NCBI GenBank assembly: GCA_964591245.1
Contig: CAZPZZ010000131.1
Location: forward strand, 1 to 11,536
From: CAZPZZ01 sp964591245
GTDB lineage: Bacteria; Acidobacteriota; Vicinamibacteria; Vicinamibacterales; UBA8438
Direction of reading: 5' to 3'
Length of the DNA: 11,536 bases
In this document: piece by piece, positions 1 through 6,892 of the stretch
Position numbering within the stretch: the stretch's first letter is position 1
Layout of the letters: each line of letters begins with the position of its first letter
Made by a program: the position numbers and the translations under genes
The notes under the pieces: generated by a model
The model's input: only the letters and a program-made list of their open reading frames with translations
What the model was told of the DNA's origin: nothing
The model's database searches: none

Positions 1-13
1 AGGGACATCCGGT

Positions 14-694
14 ATGCAGAGACTCACGCTGCTCGTCGCATTGTTCTGTTGGGGGGCGACGCCTGCACTTGGCCAAGAATGGCAGCAGTATGTCAACACG
101 GAAGACGGCTTCGCCGTGAACTTCCCCGGTTCGCCGAACATTACGGAGACAACCTGGCGGTCCCAGTTGGACTACCGGTTGCCGGCACGTGTCTATCATG
201 TCGACCGGGGGGAGGAGCGTTATGTGGTCACGGTAGTCGACTATTCGAGCCTCAAGCAACAAGGAGTTGAGCGCGCGGCAAGTTGTCCTCCGGGAAATGC
301 GCAATGTCGCGAAAACGCGGGTCCCATCCTGGGTCCCGGATACTGGAAGCACGACGAGCGCGGAGCCATCGTATACGCGACGTTCACGCTCATTCAGCAA
401 GACGTACGGGTCACGAGTTTGGCATGGGAGTGGCAGGATCTCGTGGAAGGGCACTCTATTCAGTTGACCAATGAGGCCGAGCAAACCCGGACATCTGCCT
501 ACATTGCCATGCACGAGCACAAGCTCTACATCCTGGAAGGGACCGTTCCACTTGGTTACCCCGAACCCGGCCTCTTCCAACAGTCGCTGGGGTGGGTCGA
601 TGCAGACGGGCGGCGCATACGATACGAACTCGTGTACTCCAACGCGTATCACGCGCTGCAGGTCTACCCTGCTCCGCCAATCGTGGGAAGGTGA
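14..694 (+). CDS. Secreted protein of unknown function (paralogue of the gene at 1220-1933)
   Basis: This gene encodes 226 aa that I cannot assign to a named family. Residues 1-20 form a signal peptide (hydrophobic core LLVALFCWG, likely cleavage after ALG before Gln21), so the product is probably periplasmic or secreted. The mature part opens with EWQQYVNTEDGF and NFPGSP, a pattern seen in secreted proteins that begin with a short beta-rich 'y.s.e.gFsv.fP..P' segment. Cys91 and Cys98 are kept in the paralogue (Cys92 and Cys99 there) and could form a disulphide. The block from about 165 to 195 (MHEHKLYILEGTVP, then FQQSLGWVD) is the best-conserved part between the two copies. An AGGGA at the left edge lies 8 bases before the ATG. 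The gene converges on the DUF6152 gene with a 63-base gap. It is a confident gene with unknown function. Confidence 0.85.
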   Translation: MQRLTLLVALFCWGATPALGQEWQQYVNTEDGFAVNFPGSPNITETTWRSQLDYRLPARVYHVDRGEERYVVTVVDYSSLKQQGVERAASCPPGNAQCRENAGPILGPGYWKHDERGAIVYATFTLIQQDVRVTSLAWEWQDLVEGHSIQLTNEAEQTRTSAYIAMHEHKLYILEGTVPLGYPEPGLFQQSLGWVDADGRRIRYELVYSNAYHALQVYPAPPIVGR

Positions 695-757
695 ATGTGA
701 TGCTGTCCGCGACGAGCAGGTGCGTGCCTCGAGTACGTGTCTCAGGCCGGGCTCGTG

Positions 758-1153
758 TCAGAAGTCGCTCGGTGGCGGGGCGTTGCCACCATCCCAATCT
801 TTGACCGAACCGTCTGGCGCCTTGAGAAATCCGAGAAGGCATCCGTTGGACCCGTCTCGCACGGGATGGCAGCGGAGGGTGACGGCGTCGCCTGGATTCA
901 GGTATCCCCGGGTGATACCCACCTGCTCGAGGCCCGTCCGTCCGGTGGCTTCAACTGCCCAAATCTGGCCTTCGCCCGCGTCGCTCGTAACTTCAATGTA
1001 GAGCCAGGAATGGGGTACGAGGAGATGTACCTCTCTGACGACGCCTTCGATATCGGCGAACGCGTCGGAATAGTTTCCATGAGAGTGATGGGCGCCCGCT
1101 GGTACGGCCAGGGAGAGCGCACAAATTGCCATGAGACTCCAGTTAATACGCAT
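758..1153 (-). CDS. DUF6152 family secreted protein
   Basis: The product is 131 aa. Residues 1-21 are a signal peptide (MAICALSLAVPAGA), and the mature chain starts with a histidine cluster, AHHSHGNY (His22, His23, His25). The body matches what I remember of DUF6152: GVV.EVH...PHSW (His48), then a small beta-rich domain ending in LNPGDAVTL and PVRDGSNG. Cys95 and Cys105 could pair. The N-terminal histidines and PHSW suggest metal binding, but no function is established that I know of. A near-ideal ribosome binding site (AGGAAGGAG) lies just upstream of the ATG at 1153. It is the last gene of a possible minus-strand run after the cytochrome and the 237-aa secreted protein, 66 bases behind the latter. 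Family members often sit near RTPWGDPDLQG-type secreted proteins, as they do here. Confidence 0.85.
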   Translation of the reverse strand: MRINWSLMAICALSLAVPAGAHHSHGNYSDAFADIEGVVREVHLLVPHSWLYIEVTSDAGEGQIWAVEATGRTGLEQVGITRGYLNPGDAVTLRCHPVRDGSNGCLLGFLKAPDGSVKDWDGGNAPPPSDF

Positions 1154-1219
1154 GGTTTCTCCTTCCTGAGCGGTGGTTGTATCCGAGTTCGCCTTGGTGC
1201 GCGGAAAACGCGCCCTCTC

Positions 1220-1933
1220 TTATTCCGGACTTGCCCCTGGGGCATCAATCCGGCCCTGCCCTTCCGCTGCGGGTCCCCGCTTGACCCGAGGCGGAGGCGG
1301 AAACCCGTTGGAATATGTTCCCTCGTACCGGAGCGAGACGCCGTTCTCATCGAGCCATCCCAGCGACTGTTGGAAGAGGGCTGGTTCTGGAAAGCCAGCA
1401 GGGACCGTGCCTTCGAGAACATAGAGCTTGTTCTCATGCATATAGATTGAAACAAACGAACGAGACTGATCGCTGTTATTCGTGAGATGCAACTGATGAC
1501 CCTCGACGCGATCGACGGAGTTGTAGCCTAAGTGGGTTGTCGTGACATCCCGTTGAAGAAATACCCAGGTTGCATAGAGGAGTGCGCCGCGGAGGTCGTG
1601 ACGCCAGTACCCTTCCCCGGTGAGACCTCCGCCGCTGCATCGTTCTGCACCTGGTGGACATGATTGCGCTTTCGCGGTGAGTATCTGTTCGGTCTGATTG
1701 TAATCGGCCACGGTGACCGAATAATGGCTTGCGCCGGAGTTGGCGGTATAGACCCTGGCTGGTAGCTCTGCGCCGTACTCGGACATCCATGTGGTCTGGC
1801 TTATTTGTGGTTGGCCTGGAAAATTACAGGTAAAGCGATCGTCTCGATTCGCGTATTCGATCCAGTCCTGCGCGGAGCTGGGCTCTGAGGTGAAGAACAG
1901 TGCAGCCAACACGACGAGTGCATTCAAGCGCAT
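1220..1933 (-). CDS. Secreted protein of unknown function (paralogue of the gene at 14-694)
   Basis: This is a 237-aa protein with a signal peptide at residues 1-21 (LVVLAALFFTSEPSSA, cleavage before Gln22), so it is exported. The frame is open for 147 codons further upstream, but I chose the ATG at 1933 because AAAGGAGA sits 6 bases before it and the signal peptide begins there. It aligns along nearly its whole length with the 226-aa protein at the left end: QDWIEYANRDD, NFPGQP, SCPPGAERC, GYWRHDLRGA, VEGH, MHENKLYVLEGTVP and FQQSLGWLDENG all have counterparts. Cys92 and Cys99 are conserved in both. The last 25 residues (PPPPRVKRG onward) are proline-, glycine- and charge-rich and have no match in the paralogue. 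It lies 73 bases downstream of the cytochrome gene on the same strand, so co-transcription is possible. Function unknown. Confidence 0.85.
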   Translation of the reverse strand: MRLNALVVLAALFFTSEPSSAQDWIEYANRDDRFTCNFPGQPQISQTTWMSEYGAELPARVYTANSGASHYSVTVADYNQTEQILTAKAQSCPPGAERCSGGGLTGEGYWRHDLRGALLYATWVFLQRDVTTTHLGYNSVDRVEGHQLHLTNNSDQSRSFVSIYMHENKLYVLEGTVPAGFPEPALFQQSLGWLDENGVSLRYEGTYSNGFPPPPRVKRGPAAEGQGRIDAPGASPE

Positions 1934-2006
1934 GATGTCTCCTTTTGCGTTGCTGGTCTTGCGGTCGGACTGGTTCTCACGGTATTCCCTGGACAGTGCC
2001 GACCTG

Positions 2007-2957
2007 TTAAGGGGTTGACCGGCACCGATCGCTCCCAGCCCCCCGACCTTCTGCTCCCACATCACGGTATGCCTGATGGCAATTCGCGCAGGCCTCGTCA
2101 AGTTGTTCGGTGACAGCGACGACTGCCTCCACGCGTCGCGACTGCGATGCTCGATAGGCGGCGCGTCCGACGTTGACCAGTGCCTCTGTGTACTCTTTCC
2201 AGTCGTCACGTTCGACCGGTACGGGGCGACCGTTCTCGCATCGTCGTCCCGGCAGGAGAAAGAGCGGTGTCGATTCGACAAGCGCGAGTGCGGCGAGATC
2301 GATGGCCTCCCATCCTGGGTAGACCGTCGAGCCCCACTCGACGTAGTCGAACGGTCTGGCTCCGGGCGGCCCACTTGTCACCTCACCTGGGTCGTGCAGC
2401 TGCACATTAAAAATGACATTGGAGTTGGGAAATGCGATCGACCTCATCAGCTGGGCCAGGTTCGCCATCGGTCGCATAGTGGGAAGTGTGGCCGTGGTAT
2501 CTGTCGCGAGTGTTGCTCCAGGTAAGGCGATGTCGGCGAGTCCGGGCTCGATGAGTTCTTGTCGGCCTGCGGGAAAGTGTCCGCGTTGAAGGATGTATGC
2601 GGTGAGATCCAGCGATTGCGATCTTAACAAGGGTGCGTCCGCTTGCAGCGGCATCGTGTTGTGGATCTTGTCTACTAGCTCCGAGAGAGGGCGGGCACCC
2701 CAGAGCGCGAGAAATCCCTCGCCGGTCAAGGGTGGGCCGACCTCGCCTTCAAGTGTGGCTCCGTGACAGCTGAGACAGGCGGACTCGTAGAGTTCTTGTC
2801 CCCGCCGCGCCTGATCTTCGGTATAGACACCCGCCTCTATCCTCTGCCCGCCTGTCGCCCTTATGGCGGGTGACAGCGTGTCGATGAAGGCGAGGGCGCA
2901 GACGAGAGTGCCGAGGGCATACGCCATGGCTACCCAATGGGATCGACTCGCGCGCAT
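2007..2957 (-). CDS. Di-haem c-type cytochrome: class I domain joined to a cytochrome c'/c556-like domain
   Basis: The 316-aa product starts at the ATG at 2957, with GAGAGGG upstream, and carries an N-terminal hydrophobic segment (about 8-30) that acts as signal or membrane anchor. The first domain (about 45-130) is a class I cytochrome c: haem site Cys61-Leu-Ser-Cys64-His65, followed by GPPLTG and a likely axial Met102 in NTMPLQ. The second domain (about 160-300) has Cys290-Ala-Asn-Cys293-His294 followed by QAYR close to the C-terminus. This is the placement seen in four-helix cytochromes c' and c556, and MRSIAFPNSN (171-180) may supply a methionine ligand as in c556. The protein should carry electrons in the periplasm; its partner is unknown. 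The C-terminal tail after YRDVG follows a run of six G and looks unlike a folded extension. It is the first gene of a possible three-gene minus-strand run. Confidence 0.87.
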   Translation of the reverse strand: MRASRSHWVAMAYALGTLVCALAFIDTLSPAIRATGGQRIEAGVYTEDQARRGQELYESACLSCHGATLEGEVGPPLTGEGFLALWGARPLSELVDKIHNTMPLQADAPLLRSQSLDLTAYILQRGHFPAGRQELIEPGLADIALPGATLATDTTATLPTMRPMANLAQLMRSIAFPNSNVIFNVQLHDPGEVTSGPPGARPFDYVEWGSTVYPGWEAIDLAALALVESTPLFLLPGRRCENGRPVPVERDDWKEYTEALVNVGRAAYRASQSRRVEAVVAVTEQLDEACANCHQAYRDVGAEGRGAGSDRCRSTP

Positions 2958-3052
2958 GTCATCAGCCCTCTCTGCCGTGCAGATTATCGGCGGTTCGTGT
3001 ACCGTTTCGTGTAGTCCAGGTGCGCGAGGCACGTGGTGATATGAATGGGTCA

Positions 3053-3080
3053 ACAATACTCGCGCGGTGCAATCTGTCAA
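3053..3080 (-). promoter_or_regulatory. Possible sigma-70-type promoter for the cytochrome run
   Basis: On the minus strand a perfect TTGACA (3080-3075) is followed after 16 bases by TATTGT (3058-3053), which matches four of six positions of TATAAT. Transcription would start near 3046, giving a leader of about 90 bases before the cytochrome ATG at 2957. The perfect -35 box makes this the best promoter-like match I found, but it rests on sequence match alone. Confidence 0.38.
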
Positions 3081-3265
3081 GGTGCCCGCGAGGAGTGATG
3101 TGACGCGGGGCGGCCTTGACTGAGCCAGAAGGCGACCGGATGGCGGAGACGACGTGTCCGGGACTGCACGCTGCGATCAGGCCCAGGCGACTTCGCGCGG
3201 CGTTGACGTGTGAGGGCCCACGGCACATGGGATGACCTCGTCCAGTTGTCGAGAAGATACCGAAT

Positions 3266-3279
3266 GTACTCGAGAGTAC
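3266..3279. promoter_or_regulatory. Perfect 6-2-6 palindrome, possible operator
   Basis: GTACTC, a GA spacer and GAGTAC form a perfect inverted repeat that ends 41 bases before the VOC gene ATG. A dyad of this size at this position could be a repressor or activator half-site pair. No regulator gene lies in the window, and a 14-base dyad can arise by chance. Confidence 0.25.
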
Positions 3280-3320
3280 GGTTCGTTGCGACGCAGTAAT
3301 AGAGGAAAGTGAGGTTCTTG

Positions 3321-4169
3321 ATGAGCAAGATGGTCACGGTGATGTCGATGACGGCGGTACTGTTGGCGGGCGTCACGGCGAAGGGATTTGCGCAATTGAC
3401 GGCGGCACAGGATGGGCCGATCGTTTATGGGCACCATCACCTCATTGTGTCGAGTATCGACGAGCACAAGAAGTTCTGGGTCGATACGCTGGGGGGCGAA
3501 CTCGTGACGGTGGGCACACTGGAGATTGTCAAATTTCCGAACGTGCTTGTCTTCATGCGCGAGGCAGAGCCGACCGGTGGCACGAAAGGCACGACGGTAA
3601 ATCATATCGGCTTCTCGGTGCCAAGTACACGCGACGCAGTAGAGAGAGTCCGGGAGGCGGGTTATCCAATCGTAACGCGTGAGGAAATTCCTCCGTCGCT
3701 GGGCGTCGAAGAGGGCCTGGCGTATATCGCGGATCAGGACACCTATATCGCCTATACGATGGCTCCCGATGACGTGAAGGTGGAATTTGTACAAAGTGCG
3801 ACGGCAACTCCGATGGCGCTGCATCACCTGCATTTTGCAGGACCGGTCGAGGAAATGAAGGCGTGGTACGTTGACACGTTCGGAGCCGCCCCGGGGATGC
3901 GGGGATCATTTCAGGCGGCAGATTTACCGGGGGTCAACCTGACCTACTCCGCTTCACCGGAACCGCCGGCCGGCACTCAGGGAACCGTCTTGGACCATAT
4001 CGGGTTTGAAGTCGATGATCTCGAGGCTTTCTGCCGTAGGCTCGAAGCTCGTGGAATAACGTTCGATCGCCCGTATACGGAAGTACCGGCGTTAAACCTG
4101 GGCATTGCGTTTTTTACGGATCCCTTCGGTACGTACATTGAATTGACAGAAGGTCTAGACGCGTATTGA
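3321..4169 (+). CDS. Exported two-domain VOC superfamily protein (glyoxalase/extradiol dioxygenase fold)
   Basis: The product is 282 aa. I chose the ATG at 3321 because GAGG lies 6 bases upstream; an in-frame GTG at 3309 has no well-placed site. Residues 1-24 are a signal peptide (VTVMSMTAVLLAGVTAKGFA), so the protein is exported. Two VOC (vicinal oxygen chelate) modules follow. The first (about 33-160) begins GHHHLIV (His38-His40), has VNHIGFSV (His95) and ends VKVEFVQ (Glu155). The second (about 165-278) begins LHHLHF (His168, His169), has LDHIGFEV (His226) and ends TYIELTEG (Glu274). His and Glu at these strand positions are the usual metal ligands of the superfamily, which includes glyoxalases, extradiol ring-cleaving dioxygenases, epimerases and resistance proteins. 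The substrate cannot be told from sequence. Secretion is unusual for the superfamily. It converges on the phosphotriesterase homologue. Confidence 0.88.
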   Translation: MSKMVTVMSMTAVLLAGVTAKGFAQLTAAQDGPIVYGHHHLIVSSIDEHKKFWVDTLGGELVTVGTLEIVKFPNVLVFMREAEPTGGTKGTTVNHIGFSVPSTRDAVERVREAGYPIVTREEIPPSLGVEEGLAYIADQDTYIAYTMAPDDVKVEFVQSATATPMALHHLHFAGPVEEMKAWYVDTFGAAPGMRGSFQAADLPGVNLTYSASPEPPAGTQGTVLDHIGFEVDDLEAFCRRLEARGITFDRPYTEVPALNLGIAFFTDPFGTYIELTEGLDAY

Positions 4170-4289
4170 TACTCCTGCCCACGTTTGTGCGTGAGGGGCG
4201 CGGCGGTCTTCCTGGCGCTCGTGTCTCGATGACGGTGTCCACGCACTGACGTCGATGCACCGGAGACGGTGGCGTGTGGACCTTCGTGA

Positions 4290-4304
4290 CCCGCGAACCG
4301 CGGG
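4290..4304. terminator. GC-rich hairpin between two convergent genes, weak terminator candidate
   Basis: CCCGCG, an AAC loop and CGCGGG form a perfect six-pair stem, 5 bases beyond the stop of the minus-strand phosphotriesterase homologue and within the 140-base gap shared with the VOC gene. No run of T follows on either strand, so it is not a classical intrinsic terminator. It may still slow or end transcription from both sides. Confidence 0.3.
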
Positions 4305-4309
4305 GCGAG

Positions 4310-5494
4310 TTATGACCCGCGCAGCAGGTTGAGTTGCTCGCGTGTTCCGATGGGTTCATACGCCAACCATTTCCTCGGGTTGTCGACCAGGATTTTCTTG
4401 ATTGTTTGCTCGGGCACCCCGAAATAGCGGAGTTTTGGTACGAACTGCAACAGTACGGTCGAGAATCCGTTTCCCCAGTTCGCTTTGAGCTGGGTCGTAT
4501 TGGCAAAGTCAGAGGAGAGCAAGATCTGGTCTTCGAAACCGGCGTCAATGGCATTAAGGACCATGTCGATCTTCTCTCGCTCTGGGATAAAAGACGAATT
4601 CATGCGGTGCCCGACAGTGTCAAAGCCGATGTAGGCACCGCGCCGGGCGATCTCCTTGTGCGTCTCCCAGGTGGGATCATCGGCACGCTTGATTGTCGAC
4701 TGATGACCGATGCATAGCTTGGCGAGGTTGACACGGCTTGACTCGTAGATCTCGAGCTGCTCCAGGGCGCACGAGGGACAGCTCTCATGTGGAACGTGCG
4801 TGAAGATAGGCAGTCCGGTCTCACGATGCGCGAGACTCACGGCTCGGAGCATCTTACGCTCGCCGTCATGCATCTCGGGGAACGAGGTGCCCACCTCGCC
4901 CAATGCTCCCCACCGCTCGCGTTGAGCCTGTTCCACAAGGTGTCTGGCGATCTCAGCCTCCGGTAATCGGGTGATCTCCTCAGGATAGGTACGTTGAAGG
5001 AAGTAACTCCCGGCCAGGACGATAGACAACCCGGACCGTGCCGCCATAGTCGAGAGATTGGCGAGTTGCTGGTCGGTTCGAGGGCCAATTGAAGAGTCAA
5101 CGATACAGCTGACCCCGTCGAACGCTGCCATCTGCAGTTCTTCGAGCAGGAGTTCGACCATCTGCTCGTTGGTCGGTGCCGGGGACATTGACGTACCCGG
5201 TGCTCTGGGTTCCGGTGGAGGGCTGCTGTAATCGAACGACAAATGCTCGTGAAAGAGTGTGGCTCCAGGGCCGATCATAGAGGGATGGACGTCGACGTCC
5301 ACCCTTCGGACAATGGCGCCCTCTGGAAATATGGCCGTTGTTGACGATTGATTGCGGCTGCCGACGAGAGAGGTGCTTTCTAGCCGCTGCTGACCGGAGA
5401 GTAGACCGGTGCTGGTTGCACCTAACCCGAGGCGTCTGAGCACTTCTCGCCGGGTTGGATGTTTGTGCGCGGTCCGAGCCTCGCTTCGTGACAT
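4310..5494 (-). CDS. Tat-exported phosphotriesterase-family metal-dependent hydrolase
   Basis: The product is 394 aa, longer than typical members because of its leader. The N-terminus carries a twin-arginine signal, Thr14-Arg15-Arg16-Glu-Val-Leu, followed by a short hydrophobic stretch (LGLGATSTGLL), so the protein should be exported folded with its metals in place. The catalytic barrel starts near residue 60. The binuclear metal site is complete: His82 and His84 in GATLFHEHL, Glu200 in LGEVGTS as bridging ligand, His233 in FTHVPH, His264 in CIGHQS and Asp329 in LLSSDF. Glutamate in place of the carboxylated lysine of phosphotriesterase is found in the PHP (YhfV) branch. Lactone or ester hydrolysis is more likely than organophosphate cleavage, but the substrate is unknown. 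The ATG at 5494 follows GGAAGGAG by 10-11 bases. A 217-base gap separates it from the upstream minus-strand gene. Confidence 0.9.
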   Translation of the reverse strand: MSRSEARTAHKHPTRREVLRRLGLGATSTGLLSGQQRLESTSLVGSRNQSSTTAIFPEGAIVRRVDVDVHPSMIGPGATLFHEHLSFDYSSPPPEPRAPGTSMSPAPTNEQMVELLLEELQMAAFDGVSCIVDSSIGPRTDQQLANLSTMAARSGLSIVLAGSYFLQRTYPEEITRLPEAEIARHLVEQAQRERWGALGEVGTSFPEMHDGERKMLRAVSLAHRETGLPIFTHVPHESCPSCALEQLEIYESSRVNLAKLCIGHQSTIKRADDPTWETHKEIARRGAYIGFDTVGHRMNSSFIPEREKIDMVLNAIDAGFEDQILLSSDFANTTQLKANWGNGFSTVLLQFVPKLRYFGVPEQTIKKILVDNPRKWLAYEPIGTREQLNLLRGS

Positions 5495-5711
5495 GAGCCG
5501 TTGTCTCCTTCCAAGGCCCGACTCAAGGTGATGGCGCCGCTTGGGCCGTCATCGGGTCGGGGTTGCCGATGGATATCGTATGTTTGTCGATCGTATTGGC
5601 CGGTGTGCCAAGTGGTTCCGGCGTGCCCATCGCATGGCCGAGCCGGCCCGCCTGAGCGACAAGGGAGCGCCTCGAGCCAGTATTACTTAAGAAAGCGCGT
5701 GGTAACTCGTT

Positions 5712-6719
5712 CTATCGTTGTTCGGCGCCGCCGTTGGGGTCCGTGTCCTCCTCTAGTTCTTGCGTCCGGGCCCCGGAAAGTATGCCGGCCATCGAGTAGT
5801 TTCCTTCGTGGCAGGCGTATTCGAAGATCGAGACGCGATCGGTGACCTGTGTCATTGGGCGGGATACCACCCACGGTCTGGTGAAAGTCTGCGGATCGTT
5901 GATCGTGAAACGGTAGTCAATCGTGTCCGGGGTCACCCGGGTGTACCGCTCCGTCAGGTGCAGGGTTTCTCGGGAGCCACGAAAATTGGTCTTTGGGTCA
6001 AAGTTCGTAGTCTCCACCACCAGCGTGTCTCCCTCCCAGTGACCTCGGGAGTCACCCATCCACTGTCGTACGCCACCGGGGAGATGAGGTCGTTCATCCA
6101 ACGGAATAATCCGCGCTTCATGAATGAGTTCTTGAAACACGACAACATATTCAGAGGTTTGGAAGATTTGATAGTTGCTGCTGTACCAACTTCCGATACC
6201 GTTCCATCCGCGAGAGATGCAACGGGTCCAGGGACTGAGGTCCGAATAGGTGTCCGGGGAGTTTGCTGGTCCCCGGGTCCTCCGATCTGCGAGCGCTGCC
6301 TCAAGTCGAGTCTGTCCTTCCGTGGAAAGTGCTGGAATCCGGCCGTCTGCCGGATCGATGATCAGTGACGTGCGCGCCAAGGCCGTGCCAATATCGCGCC
6401 AAAATGCATTGTAGTTACCGACACTGCCTTCCTGGGGAGGCAGGTCGAACGCGGCACGGTTGGCTGTCTCCAGGGTGTCAGCCTCGTTTTGCGAAAGCGT
6501 GATCCTGTCAGCGAGCGGTCCATCGAGTGGACGTTCGAGTGGGGTTGACGTCTGGCTGTTCCATTGTCCTTGCAGGTCGGGGTCGCCCCATGGGGTCCGG
6601 GGCACAGGGCTCGCATTCCCCGTTCGTACCGTCTGGCCAAAGCCTGGCAGCGCGAGGAGAAGCATGAACGCACAGGCACTCAGTGATCGCAGCAACCATG
6701 AATTTTGTCTTCTTGTCAT
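5712..6719 (-). CDS. Secreted protein of the RTPWGDPDLQG family, unknown function (copy 1)
   Basis: The 335-aa product starts at the ATG at 6719, preceded by AGAGGAA, and has a signal peptide over residues 1-29 (SACAFMLLLALPGFGQ). I recognise the family, which is expanded in Acidobacteriota and some Proteobacteria, but know of no tested function. Hallmarks in order are RTPWGDPDLQGQW (41-53), TPLERP (59-64), FWRDIGTALARTSLIIDP (107-123), a cysteine in TRCISRG (Cys167), ELIHEARIIPLDERPH (197-212), WMGDSRGHWEGDTLVVETT (220-238), FRGSRETLHLTERYTRV (246-262) and YACHEGNYSM (301-310). The many Trp, Asp, His and Arg at fixed places suggest a binding pocket or an enzyme with a mostly beta fold. It is divergent from its paralogue at 6893 across a 173-base gap, which suggests a tandem inverted duplication and possibly shared control. 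Confidence 0.87.
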   Translation of the reverse strand: MTRRQNSWLLRSLSACAFMLLLALPGFGQTVRTGNASPVPRTPWGDPDLQGQWNSQTSTPLERPLDGPLADRITLSQNEADTLETANRAAFDLPPQEGSVGNYNAFWRDIGTALARTSLIIDPADGRIPALSTEGQTRLEAALADRRTRGPANSPDTYSDLSPWTRCISRGWNGIGSWYSSNYQIFQTSEYVVVFQELIHEARIIPLDERPHLPGGVRQWMGDSRGHWEGDTLVVETTNFDPKTNFRGSRETLHLTERYTRVTPDTIDYRFTINDPQTFTRPWVVSRPMTQVTDRVSIFEYACHEGNYSMAGILSGARTQELEEDTDPNGGAEQR

Positions 6720-6800
6720 AGCCGTGGTTCCTCTAATGGACGAAGTGTTCTCGGGGAAGTGTACCCGGAGAATGCGAGACGCCAGCCGCGACCGACACCA

Positions 6801-6809
6801 TGGTATAAG
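6801..6809 (+). promoter_or_regulatory. Possible extended -10 promoter element for the gene at 6893
   Basis: TGG followed by TATAAG fits an extended -10 box (TGnTATAAT) with one mismatch. No good -35 lies upstream, which extended -10 promoters can tolerate. Transcription would begin near 6816, about 77 bases before the ATG at 6893. The call rests on this short match only. Confidence 0.28.
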
Positions 6810-6892
6810 TCGAGGAGGTGGACGGGAGACGTCTGACGGTGGAGGCAAAACGGATAGTGCCTGAGAACCTGGCATCTCGAACAGAGGACGCA

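Larger units (their letters stand above)
2958..3320. other. Divergent intergenic region between the cytochrome and VOC genes
   Basis: These 363 bases separate two genes that are read away from each other, so they should hold the promoters for both. I see a fair sigma-70-like promoter facing the cytochrome (3053-3080) and a 6-2-6 palindrome (3266-3279) about 40 bases before the VOC start. No reading frame across this stretch has a convincing start site or protein character. I see no RNA gene. Confidence 0.6.

Noticed and set aside
771..790. GGTGGC...GCCACC hairpin as a terminator
   Set aside because: It lies inside the 3' coding part of the DUF6152 gene and has no T run after it on either strand.
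737..1450. A 237-codon plus-strand open frame
   Set aside because: It lies antisense to the DUF6152 gene and the end of the 237-aa secreted-protein gene, which both have signal peptides and good ribosome sites. Its translation shows no signal, motif or compositional sense.
1934..2374. Upstream extension of the secreted protein at 1220-1933 by 147 codons
   Set aside because: The extension overlaps the cytochrome gene in another frame and reads as low-quality Arg/Ser-rich sequence. The ATG at 1933 has AAAGGAGA and begins a signal peptide.
3177..3833. A 218-codon minus-strand open frame
   Set aside because: It is antisense to the VOC gene, and its translation is His/Arg-rich with no domain pattern, as expected from a shadow frame.
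5575..5596. Direct repeat of ATCGTAT with starts 15 bases apart upstream of the phosphotriesterase homologue
   Set aside because: Seven bases twice is too short to separate from chance, and no promoter boxes lie in phase with it.
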